Part shown: positions 53,106 to 62,442 of the stretch, piece after piece | Position numbering within the stretch: the first letter of the stretch is position 1 | How the letters are laid out: each line of letters begins with the position of its first letter | Assembly (NCBI GenBank): GCA_963768585.1 | Contig: CAVYIF010000013.1 | Span: forward strand, 434,001-498,000 | From: CAVUNY01 sp963768585 | Lineage (GTDB): Bacteria > Chloroflexota > Anaerolineae > Anaerolineales > Anaerolineaceae | Reading direction: 5' to 3' | Length of the DNA stretch: 64,000 nucleotides | Notes under the pieces: generated by a model | Seen by the model: only the letters and a program-made list of their open reading frames with translations | Database searches by the model: none | Told to the model about the DNA's origin: nothing | Translations under genes and position numbers: made by a program

Positions 53106-54386
53106 ATGGCGCACGAAGTCATGAAATCCGGTTTCACAGCTCTGGTAGATCGCTTAAATCGCTTCCCGCAAGGCGCCCCACCATCGGAAACATTATTCAA
53201 GATCCTTAATGTTTTGTTCGATGAAGAAGAAGCCCGTCTGGTTGCCTTGCTGCCCATTAAACCTTTTACCGCCCGTCAGGCAGCGCATATCTGGAATACA
53301 GATATCAAGGAAGCCCAGAATATCCTGGATGGACTGGCTGACCGGGCTATTTTGGTCGATTCCGAACACGATGGAGAGGTTTCATACACGCTGCCGCCAC
53401 CAATGGCCGGATTTTTTGAATTTTCGATGATGCGTTTACGGGGAGATGTCGACCAAAAAGTGCTCGGAGAATTATTCTACCAATACATGAATGTTGAGGA
53501 AGATTTCATCAAGTGTCTTTTCACCCATGGCGAAACCCAACTTGGCCGAACCTTTGTCAATGAACCTGCCCTACCTTCAGAATCCAACCTGCAGGTGCTG
53601 GACTATGAACGCGCCAGTGAGGTCATTCGCACCGCGACCCACCGCGGAATTGGCGTGTGCTACTGCCGGCACAAGATGCAGCATGTAGATCGCGCCTGCG
53701 ATGCGCCAATGGATATCTGTATGACTTTTAATACCAGCGCCGATTCATTGATTCGCCATCACTACGCCAGGGAAGTGGATGTAAAAGAGGGTCTGGATTT
53801 GCTGCAGCAAGCCTATGAAAACAACCTGGTCCAATTTGGCGAAAATGTGCGCGAAGGTGTAAATTTCATCTGCAACTGCTGCGGCTGCTGCTGCGAAGCT
53901 TTGATCGCCCAACGGCGATTTAGCGTGCTGCATCCCATCCACACCACCAACTTTATTCCCCAGATCGACATATCAACATGCAACGGTTGTGGCAAGTGCG
54001 TTGCGGCGTGTCCGGTAGAGGCTATGACCCTGGTTTCAACCAACGACCCTCACCATCCAAACCAAAAAATGGCCAAGTTGAATGAGGATATTTGCCTGGG
54101 TTGCGGGATATGCGTGCGAACCTGCGCTAAGAATGGCATTCGACTGCAGTCCCGTCCGGAACGGGTTCTCACGCCGATGAATTCAGTCCACCGCGTGGTC
54201 GTTATGGCGGTTGAACGTGGTAATCTGCAAAACCTGATTTTTGATAACCAGGCGATGTGGAACCACCGAGCGATGGCCGCGATTCTGGGTGCTATCCTGC
54301 GTCTGCCGCCTGTCCACCAGATCATGGCTTCTCGCCAGATGAAATCACGGTATTTAGAAACTTTAATCCAAAGGATCAAGTTATAA
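53106..54386 (+). CDS. multi-cysteine 4Fe-4S dicluster protein with helical N-domain
   Basis: A 426-residue protein with 19 Cys. Residues 25-120 resemble a winged-helix-like domain (FTARQAAHIWNTDIKEAQNILDGLADRAILV). GVCYCRHK...C198...C205 (185-205) is one Cys site; C256, 258, 259, 261, 262 and 263 form a dense cluster. Two ferredoxin motifs follow, C292-x2-C-x2-C-x3-C302 and C330-x2-C-x2-C-x3-C340. It may sense redox state or pass electrons; no partner dehydrogenase is adjacent. It leads a tight operon with yjjX 8 bases on. Function unknown, family known from anaerobes by memory. Confidence 0.82.
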   Translation: MAHEVMKSGFTALVDRLNRFPQGAPPSETLFKILNVLFDEEEARLVALLPIKPFTARQAAHIWNTDIKEAQNILDGLADRAILVDSEHDGEVSYTLPPPMAGFFEFSMMRLRGDVDQKVLGELFYQYMNVEEDFIKCLFTHGETQLGRTFVNEPALPSESNLQVLDYERASEVIRTATHRGIGVCYCRHKMQHVDRACDAPMDICMTFNTSADSLIRHHYAREVDVKEGLDLLQQAYENNLVQFGENVREGVNFICNCCGCCCEALIAQRRFSVLHPIHTTNFIPQIDISTCNGCGKCVAACPVEAMTLVSTNDPHHPNQKMAKLNEDICLGCGICVRTCAKNGIRLQSRPERVLTPMNSVHRVVVMAVERGNLQNLIFDNQAMWNHRAMAAILGAILRLPPVHQIMASRQMKSRYLETLIQRIKL

Positions 54387-54394
54387 TTCTTTTG

Positions 54395-54931
54395 ATGAAC
54401 ACCATTGCTGTTGCCTCCAAAAATCCAGTTAAGGTCGCTGCTGCACTGAATGGATTCCGGCAGATGTTCCCGTCTGAAGAATTTAAAGCACTATCGGTTC
54501 AGGTCCATTCGAGCGTCTCAGACCAACCCATGACCTCTGATGAAACCCTGTCAGGTGCCTTTAACCGGGCGACCAATGCCAAAGAAATCCTCCCAGACGC
54601 AGATTATTGGGTGGGAATTGAGGGTGGTGTGGAAGAAAACGGACGGGAAATGGCCGCATTTGCCTGGGTAGTGATCCATTCCCGGGATCAAACAGGTAAG
54701 GGTCGCACCGGCACCTTTTACTTGCCCCCCAAAATATCCGACCTGGTTCGTTCCGGGAAAGAATTGGGCGAAGCTGATGATATCGTCTTCAAACGCTCCA
54801 ATTCCAAACAGGAGAATGGCGCCATCGGCTTGCTGACTGGAAACTTAATCGACCGCACGCAGCTGTACGAAATGGCGGTGCTGTTTGCATTACTCCCCTT
54901 TCGCAACAAGGAACTTTATCAAACATCATGA
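54395..54931 (+). CDS. yjjX: non-canonical purine NTP phosphatase (inosine/xanthosine triphosphatase)
   Basis: A 178-residue NTPase. The N-terminal AVASKNPVKVAAALNGFRQMF, DYWVGIEGGVE and the C-terminal NGAIGLLTGNLIDRTQLYEMAV match YjjX, which hydrolyses ITP/XTP to protect nucleic acids. The frame is open back to 54257 inside the FeS gene, but ATG 54395 starts the family pattern. It overlaps the LOG gene by 4 bases (ATGA). Confidence 0.92.
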   Translation: MNTIAVASKNPVKVAAALNGFRQMFPSEEFKALSVQVHSSVSDQPMTSDETLSGAFNRATNAKEILPDADYWVGIEGGVEENGREMAAFAWVVIHSRDQTGKGRTGTFYLPPKISDLVRSGKELGEADDIVFKRSNSKQENGAIGLLTGNLIDRTQLYEMAVLFALLPFRNKELYQTS

Positions 54932-55527
54932 CTCATACGATTCGATCAATCTGTGTATACTGCGGGTCAGCAGACCATCTCCATCCCGATTATCTTTTGG
55001 CTGCCAGGAAGTTAGGTTCGCTTCTGGCCCAATCGGGCATCCGTCTGGTATATGGCGCTGGAAAAACGGGGCTGATGGGCGCTGTTGCAGATGGCGCACT
55101 GCAATCCGACGGTCAGGTCGTGGGAGTCGTCCCCGAAAACCTTAACACCCCCCAATTAATTCACGCCCATCTAACTCAATTGGAAGTGGTTCCTGATATC
55201 CATCTCCGCAAAGCTCGCATGTCTGCTCTGGCGGATGCGTTCATTGCCCTGCCGGGAGGGTACGGCACATTCGATGAATTGTTTGAAACATTAACCTGGG
55301 CCCAAATCGGTCTGCATCAAAAACCAGTCGGATTGCTTAATATCCGCAATTATTTCGACCCGCTGCTCTTGATGATCCAGAAGGCGCACGATGAGGGCTT
55401 TATTTATGCTGAACACAAAATGCTCTTTATCGACGACAGTTCACCTGAATCCTTATTTACGCGCTTATGCGCTTTTAAAACGCCGGAAAATCTTAATCGT
55501 TGGGTTGACCGGCAGGATCCAGATTGA
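54928..55527 (+). CDS. LOG-family nucleotide 5'-monophosphate phosphoribohydrolase
   Basis: A 199-residue TIGR00730/LOG-family protein with CVYCGSA near the start and the diagnostic PGGYGTFDEL. Members remove ribose-5-phosphate from cytokinin or purine monophosphates; in bacteria without plant hormones this is probably nucleotide salvage or clean-up. It is translated with yjjX. Confidence 0.92.
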   Translation: MTHTIRSICVYCGSADHLHPDYLLAARKLGSLLAQSGIRLVYGAGKTGLMGAVADGALQSDGQVVGVVPENLNTPQLIHAHLTQLEVVPDIHLRKARMSALADAFIALPGGYGTFDELFETLTWAQIGLHQKPVGLLNIRNYFDPLLLMIQKAHDEGFIYAEHKMLFIDDSSPESLFTRLCAFKTPENLNRWVDRQDPD

Positions 55528-55551
55528 AGAAATCTGATTCGAGGAGAAACT

Positions 55552-56010
55552 ATGAGTGAAATTCCTAATCTCGGAACCACAACCGTGACTCAAATTGGGC
55601 TGGTTGTGAAAGATATCGAAAAATCGATCGAAGCATATTGCTCGGTCTTCGGTTTCCCCCCGCCAAATATAATCATCACCGATGCATACGAAAAGGCACA
55701 AACCAATTATCGTGGGCACCCGACCCCAGCCCGGGCAAAACTGGCCTTTTTTAATTTAGGACAGGTTTCATTGGAGTTAATTGAACCGATCGGTGAACCC
55801 AGCACCTGGAAAGAGGCCCTGGAAAAAAACGGCGAAGGTTTCCATCACATTGCCTTTCAGATCAACGATACTGGTAGGGTCATGCAAAATCTGGAAGCGA
55901 ACGGCATTGAAATGGTCCAGCAGGGTCAATATACCGGTGGGATGTATACATATATGGATGCGACCCAAAAACTAGGCCTGGTTCTGGAACTCTTAGAGAA
56001 CTTTGATTGA
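55552..56010 (+). CDS. VOC-family protein resembling methylmalonyl-CoA epimerase
   Basis: A 152-residue glyoxalase/VOC protein with GFHHIAFQIND and LVLELLENFD like methylmalonyl-CoA epimerase. The first metal ligand, usually His in HIGIAV, is Gln here (TQIGLVV). That makes true epimerase activity uncertain; a related VOC lyase is possible. It lies 24 bases after LOG and one base before the dynamin gene. Confidence 0.7.
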   Translation: MSEIPNLGTTTVTQIGLVVKDIEKSIEAYCSVFGFPPPNIIITDAYEKAQTNYRGHPTPARAKLAFFNLGQVSLELIEPIGEPSTWKEALEKNGEGFHHIAFQINDTGRVMQNLEANGIEMVQQGQYTGGMYTYMDATQKLGLVLELLENFD

Positions 56011-56011
56011 A

Positions 56012-57742
56012 ATGCAGATCTTAAGCGAACAGCAGGAAAATCTCATCCGTAATGAGCGTAAAGTGCTCAACGATTTGCTTTTAACCATGGTTGAGTTCGG
56101 CGGAAAGACTCAAGAAAGCAGCCTCCTGGGTAAATCGATCGATCAACTGGATGAGTTGTTTCTCCTGGTGGTGGTAGGTGAGTTTAATTCTGGGAAAAGC
56201 GCCTTTATCAACGCCCTTTTAGGGCAAAAAATCTTGCTGGAAGGAGCGACCCCGACCACAAGCCAGATTGATGTGCTTCAATACGGTCCAGATCACCAAC
56301 GGACGGTTACCAGCAAATACCAGCACCTGGTCACATATCCTGCCGCGCTGCTCAAAGAGATGAGCATTGTCGACACCCCCGGAACCAACGCCATCATCCG
56401 CGAACATGAACAAATTACAACCCATTTCATTCCGCGAGCCGACCTGGTCATATTCATTACTTCAGCCGACCGCCCTTTCACCGAAAGCGAGCGGCAGTTC
56501 TTGCTTCAGATCAAGGAATGGGGAAAAAAGATCCTCCTGGTAATCAACAAAGCAGATATCATCCAGAACATATCCGATCGAGTTGAAGTAACCCAGTATG
56601 TTTCTGACAATGCCCGCCAGCTCCTGGGGATTCTCCCGGAAGTTTTTCTAGTTAGCGCCAGACTGGCCCTTCAGGCCAGGTCGGGGCAGGATCAGGTTTG
56701 GGATGAAAGTGGGTTTGAAGAGCTCGAAAATTTCATCCAGGAAAGGCTGGATGAAAAAGGCCGGTTAAAGTTAAAACTGCTCAACCCATTGGGCAATGGT
56801 CTCAAGGTGATCAGCCATGTCCAAGACACCATCACCAACCGCCTGCTGCTGCTCGAAAAGGATTTTCAAATGCTGGCTGACGTCGATGCGCAGTTATCTG
56901 CCTACGACCAGGATCTTAAACGGGATTTTAAATTCCGATTAGCAGATGTTGAAAATCCTTTGTACGAATTGGAATTGCGCGGTGATGATTTCTTTGACAA
57001 TACCCTGCGTCTGGCAAGGGTTTTTGATTTGCTCAACAAGGAACGCATCCGCCAGGAATTTGACCGAGAAGTAATCCGCGATACACCCCTGCACATTGAT
57101 GAACAGGTTAACCGTGTGATTGATTGGATGATCGAGGCCCAACTTCACCAGTGGGAGTCCATCTCCAGGCATATCGCCGACCGGCGCCAGGAGCACCAGG
57201 ACCGGATCGTCGGGGAAGTCGGAGGAAGTTTTGATTATGACCGTGCCCGCATGATGGATGCCCTGGGCCGAGATGCGCGCAAAGTAGTCGATACATTTGA
57301 CAAGAATCATGAGGCTAAAATGATCGCCGATGATGCCCAGGCCATGGTTACCGCCTCGTTGGCAGTGGAAGCCGGAGCCATTGGGTTAGGCGCATTGGTC
57401 ACAGTTCTGGCTACAACCGCTGCTGCGGACGTAACCGGTATTGTCTCAGCTGGCGTCATTGCCGCGCTTGGCCTGTTTATCATCCCCGCTCGCCGAAACG
57501 CAGCCAAAAAAGATCTGCGTGAAAAAATTTCGAAACTGCGCACGCACCTGGTCGAATCGCTGACCAAAGCCTTTGATATGGAATTAAATCGCAGCCAACA
57601 AAGGGTGCGCGAGGCTATCACCCCCTATGCGCGATTCGTCCGGACCGAGAGCGAAAAATTACAGAATGCCAAATCCCAATTTATCTCTATCAAAGAAGAA
57701 TTAGAAAGAATAGCCAGTATGATTGAATCATTGGATTCTTAG
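56012..57742 (+). CDS. bacterial dynamin-like GTPase
   Basis: A 576-residue large GTPase. G1 is GEFNSGKS (56-63), G2 lies in TPTTSQID, G3 is DTPG (121-124) and G4 is NKAD (179-182). A long helical stalk follows, and two hydrophobic segments near 440-490 would attach it to the membrane. The fold suggests membrane remodelling. ATG 56012 is one base after the VOC stop; an upstream TTG is less likely. Bacterial dynamins often occur as pairs; only one is here. Confidence 0.9.
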   Translation: MQILSEQQENLIRNERKVLNDLLLTMVEFGGKTQESSLLGKSIDQLDELFLLVVVGEFNSGKSAFINALLGQKILLEGATPTTSQIDVLQYGPDHQRTVTSKYQHLVTYPAALLKEMSIVDTPGTNAIIREHEQITTHFIPRADLVIFITSADRPFTESERQFLLQIKEWGKKILLVINKADIIQNISDRVEVTQYVSDNARQLLGILPEVFLVSARLALQARSGQDQVWDESGFEELENFIQERLDEKGRLKLKLLNPLGNGLKVISHVQDTITNRLLLLEKDFQMLADVDAQLSAYDQDLKRDFKFRLADVENPLYELELRGDDFFDNTLRLARVFDLLNKERIRQEFDREVIRDTPLHIDEQVNRVIDWMIEAQLHQWESISRHIADRRQEHQDRIVGEVGGSFDYDRARMMDALGRDARKVVDTFDKNHEAKMIADDAQAMVTASLAVEAGAIGLGALVTVLATTAAADVTGIVSAGVIAALGLFIIPARRNAAKKDLREKISKLRTHLVESLTKAFDMELNRSQQRVREAITPYARFVRTESEKLQNAKSQFISIKEELERIASMIESLDS

Positions 57743-57843
57743 ACCTACCCTTTAAATTCGGAGCAAAAGGGCGACCCTAATTTTTAATATTCTTTGGTTA
57801 TAATAATTTACACAAATTATCAATATATGGCAAAGGATAAATA

Positions 57844-58713
57844 ATGGTACTCACTTCTCGAAAGGTTAAACAAATTATCGAACCCCAATATGTGATCGAA
57901 GGCGCCGGTGTGCTGCTGCAGCGTTCATTTGGCCCCAACCGCACCAACCTGTTCGATCCATTCTTGTTGTTTGATCATTTTGCATTCAATGACCCAAACG
58001 AAGGGCCGATTAAAGGTTTCCCAACACACCCACATCGCGGTATCGAGACGGTTACTTATATGCTGGAAGGCAATGTGCGCCACCGTGACAGTATTGGCAA
58101 TCTGGGGGTCATCGGTCCTGGTGATATTCAATGGATGACCTCAGGCCGGGGAATTTTACATGAGGAAATGCCCAGCCGCAGTCCTGAAGGACGAGTGGTC
58201 GGATTTCAACTATGGGTTAATTTGCCAGCCGCCAATAAAATGGACCAACCCCGCTACCAGGAAGTAAATGCCAAAGACGTGGCCGAGTTCAACCAGGATG
58301 GCGTTAAAGTTCGCGTGGTGGCCGGTCAGTATGCTGGGATTACGGGTCCGGTAAGAGATATCACCATCCAGCCGCTGTATATGGATGTCTCCCTTGAACC
58401 GGACACCGAATTTACCTTACCCGTCCCGGAGGATCATTTTACCCTGGCCTACGTTTTCGAAGGAGAAGGTATCTTTGGTGTGACCGGTGATTCCGATGGC
58501 GAATTCATCCAATCCGTGCGGATGATCGTCTATGGTGACGGCAACCAGATTAGAGTACGTACGGGAAACGGGTCGCCGGCTCGCTTTATGCTGATGACCG
58601 GTCTGCCGATCAAGGAACCCATCTTTCCCTACGGTCCCTTCGTGATGAACACCCAGGCTGAGATCCAGCAGGCATTAACCGACCTGCGCAATGGGACGTT
58701 CGTCCGGAAATAA
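57844..58713 (+). CDS. pirin family protein
   Basis: A 289-residue bicupin. HPHRGIETVTYMLEG supplies the metal His pair, with HEEMP later in the first cupin, and the second cupin carries LMTGLPIKEPIFPYGPFVMNT. Pirins bind iron and some oxidise quercetin; role here unknown. TATAAT at 57799 may be part of its own promoter. A strong terminator follows. Confidence 0.92.
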   Translation: MVLTSRKVKQIIEPQYVIEGAGVLLQRSFGPNRTNLFDPFLLFDHFAFNDPNEGPIKGFPTHPHRGIETVTYMLEGNVRHRDSIGNLGVIGPGDIQWMTSGRGILHEEMPSRSPEGRVVGFQLWVNLPAANKMDQPRYQEVNAKDVAEFNQDGVKVRVVAGQYAGITGPVRDITIQPLYMDVSLEPDTEFTLPVPEDHFTLAYVFEGEGIFGVTGDSDGEFIQSVRMIVYGDGNQIRVRTGNGSPARFMLMTGLPIKEPIFPYGPFVMNTQAEIQQALTDLRNGTFVRK

Positions 58714-58733
58714 TTGCGCATACAGTCCTGCTG

Positions 58734-58783
58734 CCAAAAACATACGCCCAGGTCTTTTTATCGACCTGGGCGTATGTTTTTGG
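58734..58783. terminator. strong bidirectional terminator after pirin
   Basis: A perfect 21-bp stem (58734-58754 with 58763-58783) with A5 and T5 at the outer ends. It separates pirin from the converging MoaD-like gene. Confidence 0.88.
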
Positions 58784-58804
58784 CCATTCCAGAATTGGTC
58801 AGGA

Positions 58805-59101
58805 TTATCCCCCAGCGATCGCACCCACGATGCGAAGCGGCTCCCTCCCAGACACAACTGCATCCGGCAGCACAATATCCATTGGTTCGTGCGTCCAATC
58901 TTCGCCATCGACAAAGAAGCGAATGAAAGGCCGGCATTTTTTCGTACCATGGTCGCGGATCGTCCCGCGTAGTACCGGGTATTGCTCTTCTAAAACATCC
59001 AATACCATCCCTAATGACATTGGGGCCTCAACTTGAAGCTGTACTTCGCGATCGACCTTAGCCAGCGTCCGCAAATGGACAGGAAGTGCAACTCGGATCA
59101 T
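58805..59101 (-). CDS. MoaD/ThiS-like beta-grasp protein
   Basis: A 98-residue ubiquitin-fold protein ending in Gly-Gly (VGAIAGG), the mark of sulfur carriers and small protein modifiers such as MoaD, ThiS or SAMP. It starts VALPVHLRTLA. ATG 59101 overlaps the propeller gene's stop (ATGA). No moaE, thiG or E1-like gene is near, so the activating enzyme is elsewhere. A link with a sulfur-transfer system or protein tag is inference. Confidence 0.85.
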   Translation of the reverse strand: MIRVALPVHLRTLAKVDREVQLQVEAPMSLGMVLDVLEEQYPVLRGTIRDHGTKKCRPFIRFFVDGEDWTHEPMDIVLPDAVVSGREPLRIVGAIAGG

Positions 59102-60213
59102 GGCAAAGTCTGCACTTCTACCGATAGCACGGCAGGCAGATCGTGGACAATCGATGTCCAATGATCCCCGGAATCAGCCGAAACATACACCTGCCCGCCG
59201 GTCGTACCGAAGTATACCCCGCTGGAATCGAGCGTATCGAAGGCCAGCGCACTGCGCAGAACATTAACGTAGCAGTCGGATTGCGGTAGACCGTCGGTGA
59301 GCGCCTCCCACTCATTTCCACCCGACCGGCTGCGGTATACGCGCAGTTTCCCTTCCGGGGGATAATGCTCCGAGTCGCTTTTAATTGGAATCACATAGAT
59401 CGTTTCTGGTTCGTGCGGGTGAACCCCAATCGGGAAACCAAAGTCGCTTGGCAGATTGCCGCTGACTTCACGCCACAAATCACCAGAGTCATCACTGCGC
59501 ATCACATCCCAGTGCTTCTGCATAAACAGCACACCCGGCCGAGAAGGGTGCATTGCCAGGTTGTGGACACAAAATCCAACTTCAGGCGCCGGGTCAGGGA
59601 GTTCGTTATTGACTTTAAGCCCTTTATTCACAGGTAGCCAGGTTTTTCCGCCATCATCTGTGCGAAAGACGCCCGCTGCCGAGATCGCAGTGTAGATCCG
59701 TTTTGGATCGGCCGGATCTTGGAGTATGGTGTGCAGGCACATCCCTCCGGCACCGGGTTGCCAGAGATGCCCTTTTGCACCGCGCAGACCAGGCAGCTCC
59801 TGCCAGGTTTGACCGCCATCCTTTGAATTGAACAATGCGGCATCTTCCACTCCGGCGTAAACACCTTCTGCGTCGGTCAGAGAAGGTTCAAGATACCAGA
59901 CACGCGTGAATTCCCAGGGATGCTGGGTGCCATCATACCATTGATGTGTACCTGGGACGCCCTCATATTCGAATTTATTACCGACTGGTTCCCAGGTTTT
60001 TCCGCCGTCATCGGATCTTTGAATTACTTGCCCAAACCAACCGCTGGTTTGGGATGCATAAATCCGGTCTGGGTTAACGGATGAGCCCTTAATGTGATAA
60101 ATCTCCCATCCCGCGAAATACGGCCCGTTGACATCCCACTCCTTACGTCTGGCATCCGATGTCAAGATAAAAGCGCCCTTGTGTGTGCCTACTAAAACTC
60201 GAACTCCGCTCAT
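59098..60213 (-). CDS. BNR/sialidase-like beta-propeller protein
   Basis: About 371 residues of repeats with Asp-box features: SDDGGKTWEPVG, SKDGGQTWQELPG, TDDGGKTWLPVN, SDDSGDLWREV and SADSGDHWTSIV. It has no signal peptide from ATG 60213, which has AAGGAG. Sialidase catalytic residues are not recognised; these proteins are often only propellers. Coupled by 4 bases to the MoaD-like gene downstream; the pair may be a unit. Confidence 0.85.
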   Translation of the reverse strand: MSGVRVLVGTHKGAFILTSDARRKEWDVNGPYFAGWEIYHIKGSSVNPDRIYASQTSGWFGQVIQRSDDGGKTWEPVGNKFEYEGVPGTHQWYDGTQHPWEFTRVWYLEPSLTDAEGVYAGVEDAALFNSKDGGQTWQELPGLRGAKGHLWQPGAGGMCLHTILQDPADPKRIYTAISAAGVFRTDDGGKTWLPVNKGLKVNNELPDPAPEVGFCVHNLAMHPSRPGVLFMQKHWDVMRSDDSGDLWREVSGNLPSDFGFPIGVHPHEPETIYVIPIKSDSEHYPPEGKLRVYRSRSGGNEWEALTDGLPQSDCYVNVLRSALAFDTLDSSGVYFGTTGGQVYVSADSGDHWTSIVHDLPAVLSVEVQTLP

Positions 60214-60249
60214 TTTATTCGCTCCTTTTGGTACACATGTTCTACGATT

Positions 60250-60278
60250 AATATAACCAAGTTGGTAAACAATGTCAA
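60250..60278 (-). promoter_or_regulatory. near-consensus promoter with an internal palindrome
   Basis: On the minus strand TTGACA (60278-60273), 17 bases, TATATT (60255-60250), about 37 bases before the propeller ATG. The spacer contains the palindrome ACCAAGTTGGT (60257-60267), possibly an operator. Confidence 0.75.
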
Positions 60279-60465
60279 GTATTAATTTTCTCTTTTTCAT
60301 AAGGCTGTGTACGACGTTCCCAGGATTGTTTCCACAATCTTAATTACTTCGTAAGAAATGTGTAATTTATTCTCCCTACAATAAATTTAATTCTTGGGAA
60401 ATATTTGTATTGAGCGCCGATCCCGCTCAAATCGTATTCACACTCATTCAATAGGGAGGTTCTCG

Positions 60466-62400
60466 ATGGTATCAAAACTATTCCTCACTGTCAGGCATAG
60501 GTTTTCAAGCCACCTGCTCACAGCTTTCGTACTGCTGGTTGGACTCTTCAATCCGCTCTCATTCTTACCGACTACTCAGGCTGCCGCACAGCCGCAAATT
60601 GCTCCTGCTGTAATCAATGATCTGCATGGAGACAATCCGGCAGCCTGGACGATAACCAGCCTGGCATATGCGCCTCAGGCAGCAGTTTCACCTGGTTTCG
60701 TATATCAGACTATTTTTAATGGTGCTGAATTTGATTCAGGTCACGATATTGTTGTCGACGGCGCCGGAAATGCCTACGTACTTGCCCGAGCATATGACAC
60801 CTCCAACGATGTGATGGTCGTCAAATTGTCGCCGAGTGGCGTAATCTCATTCGTGACTTATTTGCGCGGCGCACTCACCGATTGGGGTACTGGTCTGGCC
60901 CTCGATAGTAATGGTGGTCTATGGATAAGCGGTTGGACAGATTCCTCCGATTTTCCTTTGGTCAACCCCGCTCAACCGGTGAAGGACAATAATCGCTCGG
61001 CATTCCTGGCGCGTCTTGCAACCACCGATGGCGCGCTGCTCTACAGCAGCTTCTTCGGAGCGAACCGCTCAGACGAGTTCCATGATATCGTCCTGAGCGC
61101 CAGCGGTGAAATTTATATCGCAGGAAAAACTGACTCAACGGATTTTCCCACTGTCGATCCCATCCAGTCAGGTCTGAACCTGACCAGTTGTTTCTGTGAT
61201 GACGCCTTTATCTTGCGCCTTTCTGCCGATGGCCGCAATGTGCTTTATAGTACCTATCTGGGTGGCAGCTTAGATGATCAGGCCGACAGCCTCGGACTGG
61301 ATGCCACCGGTAATATCTATGTGGCTGGCATCACCAAGTCACCTGATTTTCCCACGGTTAGCCCCATTCAGGCCGGTCCGAGTGGTGACTTTGACTTATG
61401 GGCAGCGCGCATATCAGCCGATGGTACTCATTTGAATTACAGCACCTATTTAGGAGGTTCAAAAACCGACCGTTTGGCCCGTATTGCCGTTGACTCGGCT
61501 GGCTACACCACCCTTGCCGGCACAACCAACTCGAGCAACTTCCCTACAACACCCGGTTCCTACCAACCGGTTTTTGGCGGCGGCCTGTGTGGCGTAGCCG
61601 GTTTCGGCCAACACAGCTGCAGTGATGCCTTTGTCACCCGCTTGAACCCAAATGGCAGCAGCCTGGTGTACAGCACTTTCATAGGCGGCAGTAATGAGGA
61701 TGAAGCGCGTGGAGTAGCGATCGACAGCGCTGGTAATGCCTACACGATTGGCTACCACATTTCCTCGGACACACCGCCATCACACAATGATATTACCGTT
61801 ACCAGTCTGGACGCCAGCGGAAGCCAGCTGCGCTTCAGTGAAGCCGAATGGTCAGCTGTTGCCAATGATGGGCATGGTATCGCTCTTGGACCAGACGATG
61901 ATGTTTATTTCACAGGCGCTAAAGACGTCCCCGCCGACCTGTATGTCGCACGCCTGTCTCAAGGCAGCGGTTCAGTACCGACCCCAACACCAACCGTCAC
62001 CACCGTCCCACCCACGCCAACACCGACTATCACCCCTATCCCACCTACCCCCACACCTGCCGGCAGCAGTCTGCATATTGGCGACCTGGACGGCAGTGCA
62101 ATCGGTTCACGGATATGGCGTGCTGGTGTGCGTATCTTTGTCCACGACGCCGGTCACAATCCTGCGGCCAACGTCACCGTAAAAGGTGTCTGGAGCAGCG
62201 GAGCTTCTGGCAGCGCCCAATGCATCACGGACTCGGGTGGGACCTGCACCCTTACGACCGGCTATCTGCGGCGTAAAGTGAAAAGCGTAACTTTTACAAT
62301 CCAAAATCTGACCAAATCCGGATACACTTATCTGTCCTCTGCAAACCACGATCCAGACGGAGACAGCAGCGGCACCTTCATCATAGTTTCCCGACCTTGA
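60466..62400 (+). CDS. secreted SBBP beta-propeller protein with Pro/Thr linker and C-terminal domain
   Basis: About 644 residues. A signal peptide (about 1-40) leads to SBBP repeats such as SGEIYIAGKTDSTDFPTVDP and STYLGGSLDDQADSLGLD. A Thr/Pro linker (PTPTPTVTTVPPTPTP) follows near residue 505, then a domain with HIGDLDGS and Cys pair (CITDSGGTC). From memory this last domain is common in secreted Chloroflexota proteins. Upstream frame is open to 60394, but GGGAGG favours 60466. Likely surface/adhesion role; no enzyme motif seen. Confidence 0.85.
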   Translation: MVSKLFLTVRHRFSSHLLTAFVLLVGLFNPLSFLPTTQAAAQPQIAPAVINDLHGDNPAAWTITSLAYAPQAAVSPGFVYQTIFNGAEFDSGHDIVVDGAGNAYVLARAYDTSNDVMVVKLSPSGVISFVTYLRGALTDWGTGLALDSNGGLWISGWTDSSDFPLVNPAQPVKDNNRSAFLARLATTDGALLYSSFFGANRSDEFHDIVLSASGEIYIAGKTDSTDFPTVDPIQSGLNLTSCFCDDAFILRLSADGRNVLYSTYLGGSLDDQADSLGLDATGNIYVAGITKSPDFPTVSPIQAGPSGDFDLWAARISADGTHLNYSTYLGGSKTDRLARIAVDSAGYTTLAGTTNSSNFPTTPGSYQPVFGGGLCGVAGFGQHSCSDAFVTRLNPNGSSLVYSTFIGGSNEDEARGVAIDSAGNAYTIGYHISSDTPPSHNDITVTSLDASGSQLRFSEAEWSAVANDGHGIALGPDDDVYFTGAKDVPADLYVARLSQGSGSVPTPTPTVTTVPPTPTPTITPIPPTPTPAGSSLHIGDLDGSAIGSRIWRAGVRIFVHDAGHNPAANVTVKGVWSSGASGSAQCITDSGGTCTLTTGYLRRKVKSVTFTIQNLTKSGYTYLSSANHDPDGDSSGTFIIVSRP

Positions 62401-62410
62401 GTCCGCTGTA

Positions 62411-62442
62411 CTACTCGCCCTTCCTAAGGGAAGGGCGAGTAG
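62411..62442 (+). terminator. hairpin after the SBBP gene
   Basis: A 14-bp perfect stem (62411-62424 with 62429-62442) and 4-base loop, 10 bases after the stop. No T run follows, so termination may be partial. Confidence 0.6.

Noticed and set aside
60466..62400. Periodic repeats as a CRISPR or DNA repeat array
   Set aside because: The periodicity comes from SBBP protein repeats and is not conserved at DNA level.
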